A stretch of 64,000 nucleotides of DNA from Tateyamaria sp. ANG-S1 (GTDB lineage: Bacteria > Pseudomonadota > Alphaproteobacteria > Rhodobacterales > Rhodobacteraceae): assembly GCF_000814025.1 (NCBI RefSeq), contig NZ_JWLL01000003.1, forward strand, positions 421,597 to 485,596, given 5' to 3'. Numbering within the stretch: position 1 is the stretch's first letter; the number at the start of each line of letters is the position of its first letter. The position numbers and the translations under genes were made by a program. Shown here in pieces: positions 52,270 through 61,680 of this stretch. The notes beneath the pieces were generated by a model. That model was not told where the DNA came from, did no database searches, and worked only from the letters and a program-made list of their open reading frames with translations.

Positions 52270-52401
52270 AAGTCCTGCCTCGTCAGACGTCTGCGAGACC
52301 ATACCCGCAGAGGTGTTACCCGAGTCTTAGTATTGGCCAAGGGGGGCTGCAAGGGCATGCGCACGCTTGAACATGGCCTCTGCACCTCTAGCTCGCCCGT
52401 C

Positions 52402-53631
52402 ATGACTGAAGCGCTGACCAGATTTCCCCCGACCCGAACTGCCGCCCTGGAGCGGCTGAACCGCTTTCTGCCCCATGCCGGGCGCGACTACGCGGCGCGG
52501 CGAAATTATGATCTGGGACGGGATGGACATAGCGGTGTGTCGACCCTGTCGCCCTACATCCGTGCGCGCCTCCTTACGGAAGCCGAAGTGCTGGACGCGA
52601 CCCTTGCACGCCACAGCGCGAGTGCTGCGGAGAAGTTCATTCAAGAGGTGTGCTGGCGTACCTACTGGAAAGGCTGGCTGGAGATGCGGCCCGCGGTTTG
52701 GGGGCAATACAAGACCTCGCTCAAGGGCGCGCTTGATAACGTGCAGACGCAATCGGGTTTGCGTGACCGGTGGGAACAAGCCTGCAAGGGCGAGACGGAC
52801 ATCGACTGCTTCAACGCCTGGGCGCGGGAACTGGTCGAAACGGGGTACATGCACAACCACGCGCGGATGTGGTTTGCCTCGATCTGGATCTTTACGCTGC
52901 AGCTGCCGTGGGAGCTGGGTGCAGATTTCTTTCTGCGGCACCTTCTCGACGGCGATCCGGCATCAAATACGCTCAGCTGGCGCTGGGTGGCGGGTATTCA
53001 AACTCCGGGCAAGACGTATCTGGCGCGCACCTCGAACATATCGAAATATACCAAGGGGCGGTTTGCGCCCAAATGGCAGTTGGTCCGTGACGCCCCTGCC
53101 CTGTCGGCCCCGCCCAAGCCGGACGTGATGCCGTTACCCGATGCCGATCTGCCGATCCCAAGCTCGCGTACAGGGCTGATCCTGCACGATGACGACCTGA
53201 GCCCCGGTTTCATTCTTGATGCCGGAATTGAACCTTTAGCAACCGCCGTCATCACAACGCGCGCAGGGATGACGCCGCTGACCTTGGCAGCCCACGTCAC
53301 AGACTTCGCCGAAGCCGCCGCACGAGATACAGTCGAGCGCTTCGGGGATCGCCTGGGCACGGTATCCCAGGTTGCGCCAAATACCGACGCGCTGACAGCT
53401 TGGGCGGAGGCCGCCGGGATTGATCAGGTCATCACGCCCTACGCGCCGGTCGGTCCGACCGCAGATGTGCTGGCGCGGTTCAGCAGCGCTGATGGGACAC
53501 CACCCTTGCGCCGTATCCGCCGAAGCTATGACAGTGCTGCATGGCCGCACGCGACGCATGGGTTTTTCCGGTTCAAAGACAAAATCCCGCGCCTGTTCGG
53601 CGAACTGCGAGGGTTGCGGGCGGCGGAGTAG
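52402..53631 (+). CDS. Photolyase-related FAD-binding protein with swapped domain order
   Basis: A 409-residue protein. Residues about 25-235 are the helical FAD-binding domain of photolyase/cryptochromes: SPYIRARLLTEAEV, FIQEVCWRTYWKGWLE, TGYMHNHARMWFAS, and PASNTLSWRWVAGIQTPGK. Residues about 240-400 look like the alpha/beta half, with TGLILHDDDL and TTRAGMTPLTLAAHVTDFAE. In ordinary photolyases the alpha/beta domain comes first, so the order here appears reversed. The start is ATG 52,402, since the upstream extension runs into the clpP promoter. A role in light-dependent DNA repair or signalling is likely but unproven. Confidence 0.8.
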   Translation: MTEALTRFPPTRTAALERLNRFLPHAGRDYAARRNYDLGRDGHSGVSTLSPYIRARLLTEAEVLDATLARHSASAAEKFIQEVCWRTYWKGWLEMRPAVWGQYKTSLKGALDNVQTQSGLRDRWEQACKGETDIDCFNAWARELVETGYMHNHARMWFASIWIFTLQLPWELGADFFLRHLLDGDPASNTLSWRWVAGIQTPGKTYLARTSNISKYTKGRFAPKWQLVRDAPALSAPPKPDVMPLPDADLPIPSSRTGLILHDDDLSPGFILDAGIEPLATAVITTRAGMTPLTLAAHVTDFAEAAARDTVERFGDRLGTVSQVAPNTDALTAWAEAAGIDQVITPYAPVGPTADVLARFSSADGTPPLRRIRRSYDSAAWPHATHGFFRFKDKIPRLFGELRGLRAAE

Positions 53632-53745
53632 TTTGCTGGCCACCTAGGACGCCGGAAAAACCAAACGACACTACGTCAGCGGCGCGCCAAGATAGAGTCA
53701 TCTATCAGCAAATATAGCAGGCCAAAGCGTTGGAGATAATGCGAT

Positions 53746-53835
53746 TGGCGGAGGCTGTGGGATTCGAACCCACGGGACGCTCTCACGCCCAACGGTTTTC
53801 AAGACCGCCGCATTCGACCACTCTGCCAAACCTCC
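53746..53835 (-). tRNA. tRNA-Ser (anticodon TGA)
   Basis: On the minus strand the acceptor GGAGGTT (from 53,835) pairs with AGCCTCC; the anticodon loop CTTGAAA gives TGA. A long variable arm (GCGTGAGAGCG) marks a class II serine tRNA, and the T-loop is GGTTCGAATCC. CCA is encoded at 53,746-53,748. Confidence 0.95.
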
Positions 53836-54051
53836 GGTGCGACGTGCTTTAGGGTGGCCAGTGCGATTCTGCAAATGCCCACAGCGCCGTGGAAATCTGC
53901 CGATCTGCGAATCGCGTGCTTTCCACAACGGTGAACTCGCGCTATCATCGCGCTAGAACCCTGCTCAAGCGGGGCAAATCTCTGTGCCAAATGTGGCACC
54001 AACACAGCCCAAAACAGGGCGCACAGGCAACAGCAGGCAAGGACTTGGTCC

Positions 54052-54948
54052 ATGAGCAGACTATCATCCCGTTCCACACTTCGCTGCGGCACCGCCGCTT
54101 TTCTCGCGCTTGGCCTCTTGGCCGGGTGCAATGAGAGTGGCCAATTTGTCGCCATGGATGCTTTCAAACGGTCCAACACCTCGGTCGAGGGCACGCCGAA
54201 ACCGGGCACAGCCCTTAAGACTGTTGAACGCGACGTCGAAGCGCCCGAGGTGTTCTCGGCGACCGAAGCAGGCCTTTGGGATGGCCGTCCGTCTCTGGGT
54301 GGCGTGTGGGTGGCGCACCCCGATGTGTCCGATCCGGAGCGTGTGATCATCCGCAACACCGAAAACGACCAATTCGTCGTGGGGGCCCTGTTCCGGCGCG
54401 AACGCGATATTCCCGGCCCGCGCATCCAGATCAGTTCAGACGCCGCCGAAGCGTTGGGTATGCTGGCTGGTGCGCCGGCTCAGTTGAACGTCACGGCCCT
54501 GCGCAAAGAGGAAGTGTCGCTGGAACCCGAAGCCGCACCGATCGACGCGGAAACCGTTGCCGCACCTGCCGACGTGTCGACGACAACGCTTGACCCTATC
54601 GAAAGCGCTGCTGCGGCCCTTGACGCGCCGGCATCGCCTGCGTCGGGCATCCAGCCTGCCGCACCACTTGAACCAACCCCGGCTGCGGCCACGACGCGAC
54701 CAACCGCATCCAGCCTCGACAAACCGTTCATCCAGATCGGCATCTTTTCGATCGAGGCCAACGCCGAACGGACCGCCAAGCAGATGCGCGGCGCCGGGGT
54801 CATTCCAACCGTGAAATCCTTTGAACGCGATGGCAAACCGTTCTGGCGCGTTGTTGTCGGCCCGGCTGGCACAGCTTCCGAGCGCAGCCAGTTGCTCAAG
54901 ACCATCAAGGGCGAAGGGTTCACTGACGCATACGCCGTCACCAACTGA
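54052..54948 (+). CDS. SPOR-domain lipoprotein
   Basis: A 298-residue protein with a lipoprotein signal (LGLLAGC, Cys at about residue 25), a disordered Ala/Pro/Thr-rich middle and a C-terminal SPOR domain (KPFIQIGIFSIEANAERTAK to the end). SPOR domains bind denuded glycan strands at division sites. A DPBB-like part (VWVAHPDVSDPERVIIRN) in the first half suggests an RlpA-like protein. It stands immediately before the carboxypeptidase gene, fitting a role in peptidoglycan remodelling. Confidence 0.85.
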   Translation: MSRLSSRSTLRCGTAAFLALGLLAGCNESGQFVAMDAFKRSNTSVEGTPKPGTALKTVERDVEAPEVFSATEAGLWDGRPSLGGVWVAHPDVSDPERVIIRNTENDQFVVGALFRRERDIPGPRIQISSDAAEALGMLAGAPAQLNVTALRKEEVSLEPEAAPIDAETVAAPADVSTTTLDPIESAAAALDAPASPASGIQPAAPLEPTPAAATTRPTASSLDKPFIQIGIFSIEANAERTAKQMRGAGVIPTVKSFERDGKPFWRVVVGPAGTASERSQLLKTIKGEGFTDAYAVTN

Positions 54949-54965
54949 TCAGGAGCAAATCACCC

Positions 54966-56132
54966 GTGATCCGCCCCCTTGCTGCCGCCGCTCTGCTGAT
55001 TGCGAGCACCGCCCTGCCCGTCACCGCGTTTGAGACGCGCGCGACGGCGGCCTATGTGATCGACCACACGACCGGCACTGTTCTGCTGAACAAGAACGCG
55101 GATGAGCCGATGCCGCCCGCGTCCATGTCCAAGTTGATGACGCTGTACATGGCGTTCGAGGCTGTGCAGCGCGGGCAATTGTCCATGACGGACGAGTTGG
55201 TCGTGTCGGCCCATGCCCACAGCTTTGGCGGATCGACCATGTTCTTGAAGCAGGGCGAACGTGTCACGGTCGAAGACCTGATCCGCGGCATTATCGTGCT
55301 GTCTGGCAACGACGCCTGCGTCGTTATTGCAGAAGCGCTTAGCCCAGACGGGACAGAGGCGGGTTTCGCCCGCCTGATGACCCGGCGCGCCCAGGAAATG
55401 GGCATGACCAATTCGACCTTTGCCAATTCCAGCGGCTGGCCCGCAGCAGGGCACCTGATGTCGATGCGCGATCTGGGTCTGCTGGCGCAGCGCCTGATCA
55501 CGGACTACCCGGAATTCTACCCGATGTTCTCGGAAACCGAATTCCTCTTTGATCCAAATGAAAGCGCCAACCGCTTCAACCGTAATCCGCTCCTGAACCT
55601 CGGTATTGGCGCCGATGGGCTCAAGACCGGACACACGCAGGAAGCAGGCTACGGGCTGACAGGTTCGGCCAAACAGGGCGATCGCCGCGTGGTATTTGTC
55701 ATCTCGGGTCTCGATACAATCGAAGGCCGCGCGCAGGAATCCGAAGCTATTGTGAACTGGGCCTTCCGCCAATTCGCCGAACGCACTGTGGTCGAAGCCG
55801 GTACACGTGTCGCCACCGCCCGCGTCTGGGAAGGTGCGGAACCCGAAGTGGGCCTCGTGCCCGAAGAAGACATCACCGTCCTTCTGCCCATCCTCGCGGG
55901 CAAGACCGTCAACGCCGAGGTGGTCTATACCGGACCGATCCAAGCGCCCATTGCTGCGGGCACACCGCTGGGTGAGTTGGTTATCCAACCCGAAGGGCTG
56001 CCAGAAGTGGTCATCCCGCTGCTGGCAGAAGCGGACGTGCCCCATGGCGGCTTCCTCGCCAAGATCTCGACAGCCGCGCTGTCTCTGATCGAACGCTTCA
56101 ACGAGGAAACCGCGCCAGAAGGTGGCGCGTGA
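54966..56132 (+). CDS. dacC: D-alanyl-D-alanine carboxypeptidase (PBP5/6 type)
   Basis: A 388-residue low-molecular-weight penicillin-binding protein. After a signal peptide of about 21 residues the active site is S53-M-S-K56, followed by SGNDACV (SxN) near residue 115 and KTG in GLKTGHTQEAG near 220. The C-terminal beta domain and amphipathic end resemble PBP5. It trims pentapeptides in the periplasm. The symbol is by closeness to the DacA/C group. The next gene overlaps its stop (GTGA). Confidence 0.93.
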   Translation: MIRPLAAAALLIASTALPVTAFETRATAAYVIDHTTGTVLLNKNADEPMPPASMSKLMTLYMAFEAVQRGQLSMTDELVVSAHAHSFGGSTMFLKQGERVTVEDLIRGIIVLSGNDACVVIAEALSPDGTEAGFARLMTRRAQEMGMTNSTFANSSGWPAAGHLMSMRDLGLLAQRLITDYPEFYPMFSETEFLFDPNESANRFNRNPLLNLGIGADGLKTGHTQEAGYGLTGSAKQGDRRVVFVISGLDTIEGRAQESEAIVNWAFRQFAERTVVEAGTRVATARVWEGAEPEVGLVPEEDITVLLPILAGKTVNAEVVYTGPIQAPIAAGTPLGELVIQPEGLPEVVIPLLAEADVPHGGFLAKISTAALSLIERFNEETAPEGGA

Positions 56133-56764
56133 CGTCCAAAGGGCACTTTATCACCTTCGAAGGCATCGACGGCTCCGGCAAATCCACCCAAGCGCGGTTG
56201 CTGGCCGATCACCTGCGCGACCTTGGCCATGACGTGATCCTGACGCGCGAGCCCGGGGGCAGCCCGGGCGCCGAAGAAATACGCGCGCTCGTTTTGCAAG
56301 GTGACCCTGATCGCTGGTCCGCTGAAACCGAACTCCTGCTCTTCACCGCTGCCCGGCGCGACCACATGGAGCGGCTGATCCAACCGGCCATGGACGCGGG
56401 CAAGATCGTCATCTGCGACCGTTTTGCCGACAGCACACGCATGTATCAGGGCCTCAGCCGTGGTGATCTGCGGGCCAAGGTGGACACGCTGCATGAGCTG
56501 ATGATTGGCCGAGAGCCCGACCTGACCATCCTGATCGACATGGACCCGACCCAAGGGCTCGCCCGCGCCAAGGGACGCCAAGGCATCGAAGAGCGGTTCG
56601 AAGACTTTGGCAGCGATCTCCAGGAAAAGATGCGCGCAGGCTTTCTCGCGCTTGCCAACGAATTCCCGGATCGCTTTCGCAAGATCAACGGTGCCCAAGA
56701 TGTCGACGCCGTATCTCGCGACGTCCAGACAGTCGCCGCCTCATATCTGTCTTCTTCTGACTGA
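56129..56764 (+). CDS. tmk: Thymidylate kinase
   Basis: A 211-residue kinase that phosphorylates dTMP to dTDP. Walker A GIDGSGKS is at residues 12-19, the DR(F/Y) motif is in ICDRFADSTR (about 93), and the LID region has KGRQGIEERFED. The start is GTG overlapping the preceding stop. It is part of a string of overlapping genes running to the hydrolase gene at 58.7 kb. Confidence 0.96.
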   Translation: MTSKGHFITFEGIDGSGKSTQARLLADHLRDLGHDVILTREPGGSPGAEEIRALVLQGDPDRWSAETELLLFTAARRDHMERLIQPAMDAGKIVICDRFADSTRMYQGLSRGDLRAKVDTLHELMIGREPDLTILIDMDPTQGLARAKGRQGIEERFEDFGSDLQEKMRAGFLALANEFPDRFRKINGAQDVDAVSRDVQTVAASYLSSSD

Positions 56765-56780
56765 AAATACGACGGGGGGA

Positions 56781-56810
56781 GGCGCATATGCGCCGGGGGG
56801 CTGGCCCCCC
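56781..56810. repeat. Palindrome and G/C hairpin between tmk and holB
   Basis: GGCGCATATGCGCC is a perfect 14-base palindrome, immediately followed by GGGGGG, CTGG and CCCCCC as a hairpin. Such GC-rich intergenic elements are usual in rhodobacteral genomes. It may act as a partial terminator. Confidence 0.6.
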
Positions 56811-56837
56811 AGCTACGTCCGATGCTAGGTCACACCC

Positions 56838-57956
56838 ATGGCCGATGACACCCAGGACCCCACGCGCATTCCCGGCGCACCGCACCCGCGCGAAACCGTG
56901 AACCTGATCGGCCAGGACGCAGCCCAGGCGGCATTCCTGGATGCATTCAATGGTGGTCGATTGCACCACGCATGGCTGCTGACGGGCCCACGCGGTGTGG
57001 GCAAGGCTACCCTTGCCTGGCGCATCGCACGCTTCCTGCTGGCCACCCCGGATCCGGACCCCGACGACATGTTCGGCGCGCCGGTCCCGGCCACGCTTGA
57101 TGTCTCGCCCGACCATCCTGTCGCAAGGCGGATCGCAGCGGGCGCCGATCCGGGACTGAAATCCGTACACCGGACCGAGAACGAAAAGACCAAGCGCCTG
57201 CGCGATCAGATCACCATCGACGACATCCGCGCACTCGGGTCATTCTTCCAACTCAGTGCGACCGATGGCGGACGCAGGGTCGTGATCATCGACGCAGCCG
57301 ACGACATGAACGTCAACGCCGCGAACGCGCTGCTGAAGATGCTGGAGGAACCACCTGCCCGCACCACACTCCTGTTGATTTGCCACCAGCCAAGCCGCCT
57401 GTTACCGACCATCCGCTCGCGCTGCCGCACGCTGCGCTTGGGCACGCTTGATCCGCAGCAGATGGAACAGGCCATGGCTCAGGCCGGGGTGGATCCCGGC
57501 CCGGATGCGACAGCACTCGCCGAACTCAGTGCGGGATCAGTTGGCGATGCCCTGCGCCTGTCCCTCCTCGATGGGCTCAAGATCTACCGCGAAGTGATCC
57601 ACATTCTTGGCACCTTACCGAACCTCGACCGCGGGCGCGCGCTGGTCTTGGCCGAAGCAGCCGCAGGGCGCGGGGCCGAGGAAAAGCTCGACCTTCTATA
57701 CACTCTGATCGACGTGGCCCTGTCGCGCCTAGCCCGCACCGGCGCTTTGGGTCACCCGCCCCCGGTCGAGGCGGCACCGGACGAAGGTGCCATTCTGATG
57801 CGCCTCGCCCCGCACGCACAACAAGCCCGCGCTTGGGCACAGACCGCACAGACGGCGCTGGCCCGCGCCCGCCACGGCAGGGCGGTCAACCTTGACCCTG
57901 CGGCGCTGGTCCTAGATACGCTGTTCAAACTATCCGAGATGGCCCCCGCCCGATGA
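56838..57956 (+). CDS. holB: DNA polymerase III subunit delta'
   Basis: A 372-residue AAA+ clamp-loader subunit. GPRGVGKATLAW (about residues 48-59) is the degenerate P-loop, RVVIIDAADDMNVNAANALLKMLEEPP (split) the Walker B/sensor region, and SRCRTLRLG the SRC motif. It runs into tatD with a 4-base overlap. Confidence 0.93.
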   Translation: MADDTQDPTRIPGAPHPRETVNLIGQDAAQAAFLDAFNGGRLHHAWLLTGPRGVGKATLAWRIARFLLATPDPDPDDMFGAPVPATLDVSPDHPVARRIAAGADPGLKSVHRTENEKTKRLRDQITIDDIRALGSFFQLSATDGGRRVVIIDAADDMNVNAANALLKMLEEPPARTTLLLICHQPSRLLPTIRSRCRTLRLGTLDPQQMEQAMAQAGVDPGPDATALAELSAGSVGDALRLSLLDGLKIYREVIHILGTLPNLDRGRALVLAEAAAGRGAEEKLDLLYTLIDVALSRLARTGALGHPPPVEAAPDEGAILMRLAPHAQQARAWAQTAQTALARARHGRAVNLDPAALVLDTLFKLSEMAPAR

Positions 57957-58753
57957 CCCCAGAAATCACCGACAGCCACTGCCACCTCGACTTCCCCGAT
58001 TTCGAGGGCCAGATGCCCGAGATCGTTGCGCGCGCCGCAGAGGCGGGTGTTACGCGCATGGTCACAATTTGCACGAAACTGCGGCTGGAACCACAGGTCC
58101 GCGCCATCGCCGAAGCCCACGCGCCCGTTTTCTATGCCGCAGGAACGCACCCTATGAGTGCCGCAGACGAGCCGCTGGCAACGGCGGATGAGTTGATTGC
58201 CCTGGCGCAGCATCCGAAATTCGTGGGCATCGGAGAGACCGGGCTGGACTACCACTACACTTCCGATAGCGCCGATGTTCAAAAACAGTCCCTGCGCATC
58301 CACATCGCAGCAGCACGCGAAACGGGCCTGCCGCTCATCATTCACGCGCGGGCGGCGGATGACGATATGGCCCGCATTCTGACGGAGGAATTTAAGCAGG
58401 GCGCCTACACCTGCGTCATGCACTGCTTTTCCTCGTCTCCGGAACTGGCGCGCGCAGCACTCGATCTCGGCTTCTATTTGTCGATGTCCGGCATCACCGC
58501 TTTTCCCAAAAGCCAGGACTTGCGCGATATCTTCGCCGCCGCACCCATGGACCGCATCCTCGTGGAAACGGACGCGCCCTACCTCGCGCCACCGCCCCAT
58601 CGCGGCAAACGCAACGAACCCGCCTTCACGGCACACACCGCGCGCAAGGGGGCCGAGACGATGGGCCTCGACTACGCCGAATTTGCCGCACAAACACAGA
58701 AGAACTTTGACCGCCTGTTCGCCAAGGCCGCAGCCTACAAGGTTGCTGCATGA
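57953..58753 (+). CDS. TatD-family metal-dependent hydrolase
   Basis: A 266-residue TIM-barrel DNase-type hydrolase. DSHCHLDF holds the HxH metal pair, GETGLDYHY the Glu, LPLIIHARA and CVMHCFS the two His, and ETDAPYLAPPPHRGKRNEP the Asp. It overlaps both holB and the next gene by 4 bases. TatD proteins act as 3'-5' exonucleases in DNA repair or decay. Confidence 0.93.
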   Translation: MTPEITDSHCHLDFPDFEGQMPEIVARAAEAGVTRMVTICTKLRLEPQVRAIAEAHAPVFYAAGTHPMSAADEPLATADELIALAQHPKFVGIGETGLDYHYTSDSADVQKQSLRIHIAAARETGLPLIIHARAADDDMARILTEEFKQGAYTCVMHCFSSSPELARAALDLGFYLSMSGITAFPKSQDLRDIFAAAPMDRILVETDAPYLAPPPHRGKRNEPAFTAHTARKGAETMGLDYAEFAAQTQKNFDRLFAKAAAYKVAA

Positions 58754-59553
58754 CGGATACTCTGACGTTCACGATCCTCGGGTGCGGATCGTCCGGAGGG
58801 GTGCCGCGGCTCGGTGGGAACTGGGGCGCGTGCGATCCCGACAACCCCAAAAACCGGCGACAGCGCTGCTCCATGCTGGTGGAGCGTACCAGCAAAAACG
58901 GCACGACGACGGTGCTGATCGACACCTCGCCAGATCTGCGCAACCAGCTTCTGACCACCGGAACCGGACGGCTTGATGGCGTGATCTACACCCACGCCCA
59001 CGCCGATCATGTGCACGGCATCGACGACCTGCGGATGATCGTCTTCAACATGCGCGAACGGTTACAGGTCTGGGCCGATGGCGACACGCAAGACGACCTG
59101 ATCAGCCGCTTCGGCTATGCCTTTGTCCAGCCCAAGGGCTCGCCCTACCCGCCCATCCTCGAACTGAATACGATCGATGGCGATACGGTGATTGACGGGC
59201 CCGGCGGCGCCATCACCTTCACACCGTTCCAGGTCAATCACGGCAGCATCGATGCGCTCGGCTTCCGCATCGGCGATGTGGCCTACCTGCCCGATGTCGC
59301 GACCATCCCCGACGCGGTCTGGCCCGCCCTGGACGGGCTGGACACATGGATCGTCGACGCCCTGCGCCGCGACCCGCACCCGACGCACAGCCACCTCGAA
59401 AACACCCTGGAATGGATCGAACGGGTCAAACCGAAACGCGCGATCCTCACCAACATGCATATAGACCTCGACTATGAGACGGTGTTGAACGAAACGCCAA
59501 ACCACATTGAACCCGCCTATGACGGTCTGACTGTGACGCGCCCCGTGTCCTGA
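58750..59553 (+). CDS. MBL-fold hydrolase, PhnP-like
   Basis: A 267-residue metallo-beta-lactamase-fold protein. THAHADHVHGIDDLR (about residue 80) is the metal-binding HxHxDH motif, and GSSGGVPRLGGNWGACDP near the start is typical of PhnP-like phosphodiesterases. TRP-like later residues include LTNMHIDLDYETV. It is probably a cyclic phosphate or phosphodiester hydrolase. It is the last gene of the overlapping cluster. Confidence 0.9.
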   Translation: MTDTLTFTILGCGSSGGVPRLGGNWGACDPDNPKNRRQRCSMLVERTSKNGTTTVLIDTSPDLRNQLLTTGTGRLDGVIYTHAHADHVHGIDDLRMIVFNMRERLQVWADGDTQDDLISRFGYAFVQPKGSPYPPILELNTIDGDTVIDGPGGAITFTPFQVNHGSIDALGFRIGDVAYLPDVATIPDAVWPALDGLDTWIVDALRRDPHPTHSHLENTLEWIERVKPKRAILTNMHIDLDYETVLNETPNHIEPAYDGLTVTRPVS

Positions 59554-59619
59554 CCTTCCCTATTTGAAAAAATCCCCGCCGGAGGCTCCCACCCTCTGAC
59601 CCGCCGCAAAGGCCCGAAC

Positions 59620-60549
59620 ATGCAAGCGCTTCTTGAGGTCATCCTGCCCGTCTTTCTGGTGATCGGGTTCGGATACGTTGCCGTCTGGCGTGGTTTTTTC
59701 ACCCAAAGCGGCGTCGACGGTTTGATGAAGTTTTCGCAGAACTTCGCCATCCCCTGCCTGCTGTTCTCGGCCATCGAAAATCTTGACCTGTCGGCCAGCC
59801 TCGACCTGCGCCTGCTCACCAGCTTCTATGTCGGTGCCGCAGCCGGATTTGCGGTGGGCACAGCGGGCGCATTCTATATCTTCAACCGCAACATAGAGGA
59901 CAGCATTGCCATCGGCTTTTGCTGCTTGTTCTCGAATTCCGTCCTTCTGGGCCTTGCCATCAACGAACGCGCATATGGGCCAGAGGCTCTGTCGGGGGCC
60001 TTCACCATCATCGCCTTCCATTCGCCCTTCTGTTACGGGCTTGGCATCACCGCGATGGAGATTGCACGCAACCGCGGGCAAGGCGCGCTGACAATGGCCC
60101 GCGGCGTCGCAAAAGCAATGTTTCGCAACGTGCTGGTTCTGGCCATCATGGCAGGGTTTGCCGTGAACCTCAGCGGGCTCACACTACCAGATGTGCTGCA
60201 GGACGGGCTCGACCTGGTCGTCCGGGCCGCCCTGCCCACGGCGCTTTTTGCCCTGGGCGGAGTGCTGATCCAATACCGTCCCGAGGGTGACGCACGGGTG
60301 ATCGCGATGGTCTGCGCAATCTCGCTGCTGCTACACCCGGCTATCACCTTTGGACTGGGCAACGCGCTGTCCGTCCCTGCTGATTTGCATAAAACCACGG
60401 TGCTTACGGCAGCCATGGCACCGGGCGTGAACGGCTACATCTTTGCCAACATGTACGGACGCGCCAAGCGCGTGGCCGCGACATCCGTGCTGGTCGCCAC
60501 CGCCCTGACTATTCTGACGGCTTGGATGTGGCTGGTGGTTCTGGGATAG
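59620..60549 (+). CDS. AEC-family permease
   Basis: A 309-residue membrane protein with about ten helices in two inverted halves, the AEC (auxin efflux carrier) plan: QALLEVILPVFLVIGFGYVA, FSQNFAIPCLLFSAI and a NSVLLGLAI element after the first half. It likely moves a small organic acid or amino acid. The end overlaps the convergent YihY gene by 41 bases. Confidence 0.9.
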   Translation: MQALLEVILPVFLVIGFGYVAVWRGFFTQSGVDGLMKFSQNFAIPCLLFSAIENLDLSASLDLRLLTSFYVGAAAGFAVGTAGAFYIFNRNIEDSIAIGFCCLFSNSVLLGLAINERAYGPEALSGAFTIIAFHSPFCYGLGITAMEIARNRGQGALTMARGVAKAMFRNVLVLAIMAGFAVNLSGLTLPDVLQDGLDLVVRAALPTALFALGGVLIQYRPEGDARVIAMVCAISLLLHPAITFGLGNALSVPADLHKTTVLTAAMAPGVNGYIFANMYGRAKRVAATSVLVATALTILTAWMWLVVLG

Positions 60550-61414
60550 ACAGCTTTGCGCGCCGCGCCCGCGCCAATTCCGCATTCAATGCACCGCCCA
60601 GCAACACCAGGTAAGCGCTGATAAATAGCCAAAGCAACATGACAATCACCGCGCCGATGGACCCATACACCTCGTTGTAATTGCCAAAGTTTTGCAGGTA
60701 GACGGAAAACCCGGTTGATGCAGCGATCCAGCAGACAACCGCAAAGACGGCGCCGGGCGAAATCAGGCGCGGACGCTGGCCAGACAGGTTGGGTCCCAAT
60801 CGGTAAATGACCGAGAAACCGGCAAGAAGAACGGCAATACCAACGGCCCAGCGCAGCACCTCGACGCCGAAATTGGCCCAGGGTCCAAGCGGCAGGAACG
60901 CAAGGACGACCGGCACAACCACGATGCAGGCCATGGCTGTCAGGACCACACCGATCAGGCTCAGCGTCAGCAGGAAAGCACGGATGTAGTGGGCCACGCC
61001 CGACCGGTTTGGCGCGTCGTAAATCGCGTTCAGGCCCTGCATCAGCGCAGCCACCCCCGCACGCGCCGACCACAGGGCAAATCCGAACGACAGAAGCGAC
61101 GCCCAGCCCAGCGTGAGCCCGTCCGTCGTCGCAAGCTTCACGAGCTGCGCCGCGAGCAAGGCATAGACATCCGCGGGGATCAGCGCCTGAAACTCCTCCA
61201 TCTGCCGCAGCGCCAAGGCGGGATCGCCGATGATCCCCCACAAGGCAATCGTCGCTGCAATGCCCGGAAACACCGCGAGGATGGCGTAAAATGCCACCCC
61301 CGCCGCGATCAGGCCCAGATGCTTTTCATCATTCAAACGCGCGACATGCCGAATGGCACGCCACCAAAGGGCGGGATCTTTGGGCGGCACGCTGCTTGTT
61401 TCGGGCTGGGTCAT
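60509..61414 (-). CDS. YihY/virulence factor BrkB family membrane protein
   Basis: A 301-residue protein with six membrane helices. HLGLIAAGVAFYAILAVFPG, WSARAGVAALMQGLNAIYD, and YGSIGAVIVMLLWLFISAYL (each near 20 residues) are hallmarks of the family. Function is poorly known; the annotation as RNase BN was an error in older databases. It is convergent to the AEC gene. Confidence 0.9.
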   Translation of the reverse strand: MTQPETSSVPPKDPALWWRAIRHVARLNDEKHLGLIAAGVAFYAILAVFPGIAATIALWGIIGDPALALRQMEEFQALIPADVYALLAAQLVKLATTDGLTLGWASLLSFGFALWSARAGVAALMQGLNAIYDAPNRSGVAHYIRAFLLTLSLIGVVLTAMACIVVVPVVLAFLPLGPWANFGVEVLRWAVGIAVLLAGFSVIYRLGPNLSGQRPRLISPGAVFAVVCWIAASTGFSVYLQNFGNYNEVYGSIGAVIVMLLWLFISAYLVLLGGALNAELARARRAKLSIPEPPATSKPSE

Positions 61415-61469
61415 GAGGTGTGAACGTATGAAACCGCCAACGGTTTCTCAACGCCGTTCCGGCCATTTC

Positions 61470-61554
61470 TGGTGCGGGCGGGGAGACTCGAACTCCCACA
61501 CCTTGCGGCGCCAGAACCTAAATCTGGTGCGTCTACCAATTCCGCCACGCCCGC
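61470..61554 (-). tRNA. tRNA-Leu (anticodon TAG)
   Basis: On the minus strand GCGGGCG (from 61,554) pairs with CGCCCGC; the anticodon loop contains TAG between CCAGA and TCTGG, and a class II variable arm follows. The T-arm is GAGTTCGAGTCTC. CCA is encoded at 61,470-61,472. Total 85 bases. Confidence 0.95.
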
Positions 61555-61680
61555 AACACGCGCCCACATAGCAAAGAGCACGCGGGGAGGCGAGACGTAT
61601 TTGCGAAAAATGACGCGACATTAAGCGGGTGTTGAGGTAACCTGTGCCCAACCTAGAGGCAGGTTACAGAAAGAGACGCC

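Noticed and set aside
54960-56045. A 361-codon minus-strand frame opposite the carboxypeptidase gene
   Set aside because: The plus strand encodes a complete PBP with all active-site motifs; the opposite frame is a GC-rich shadow.
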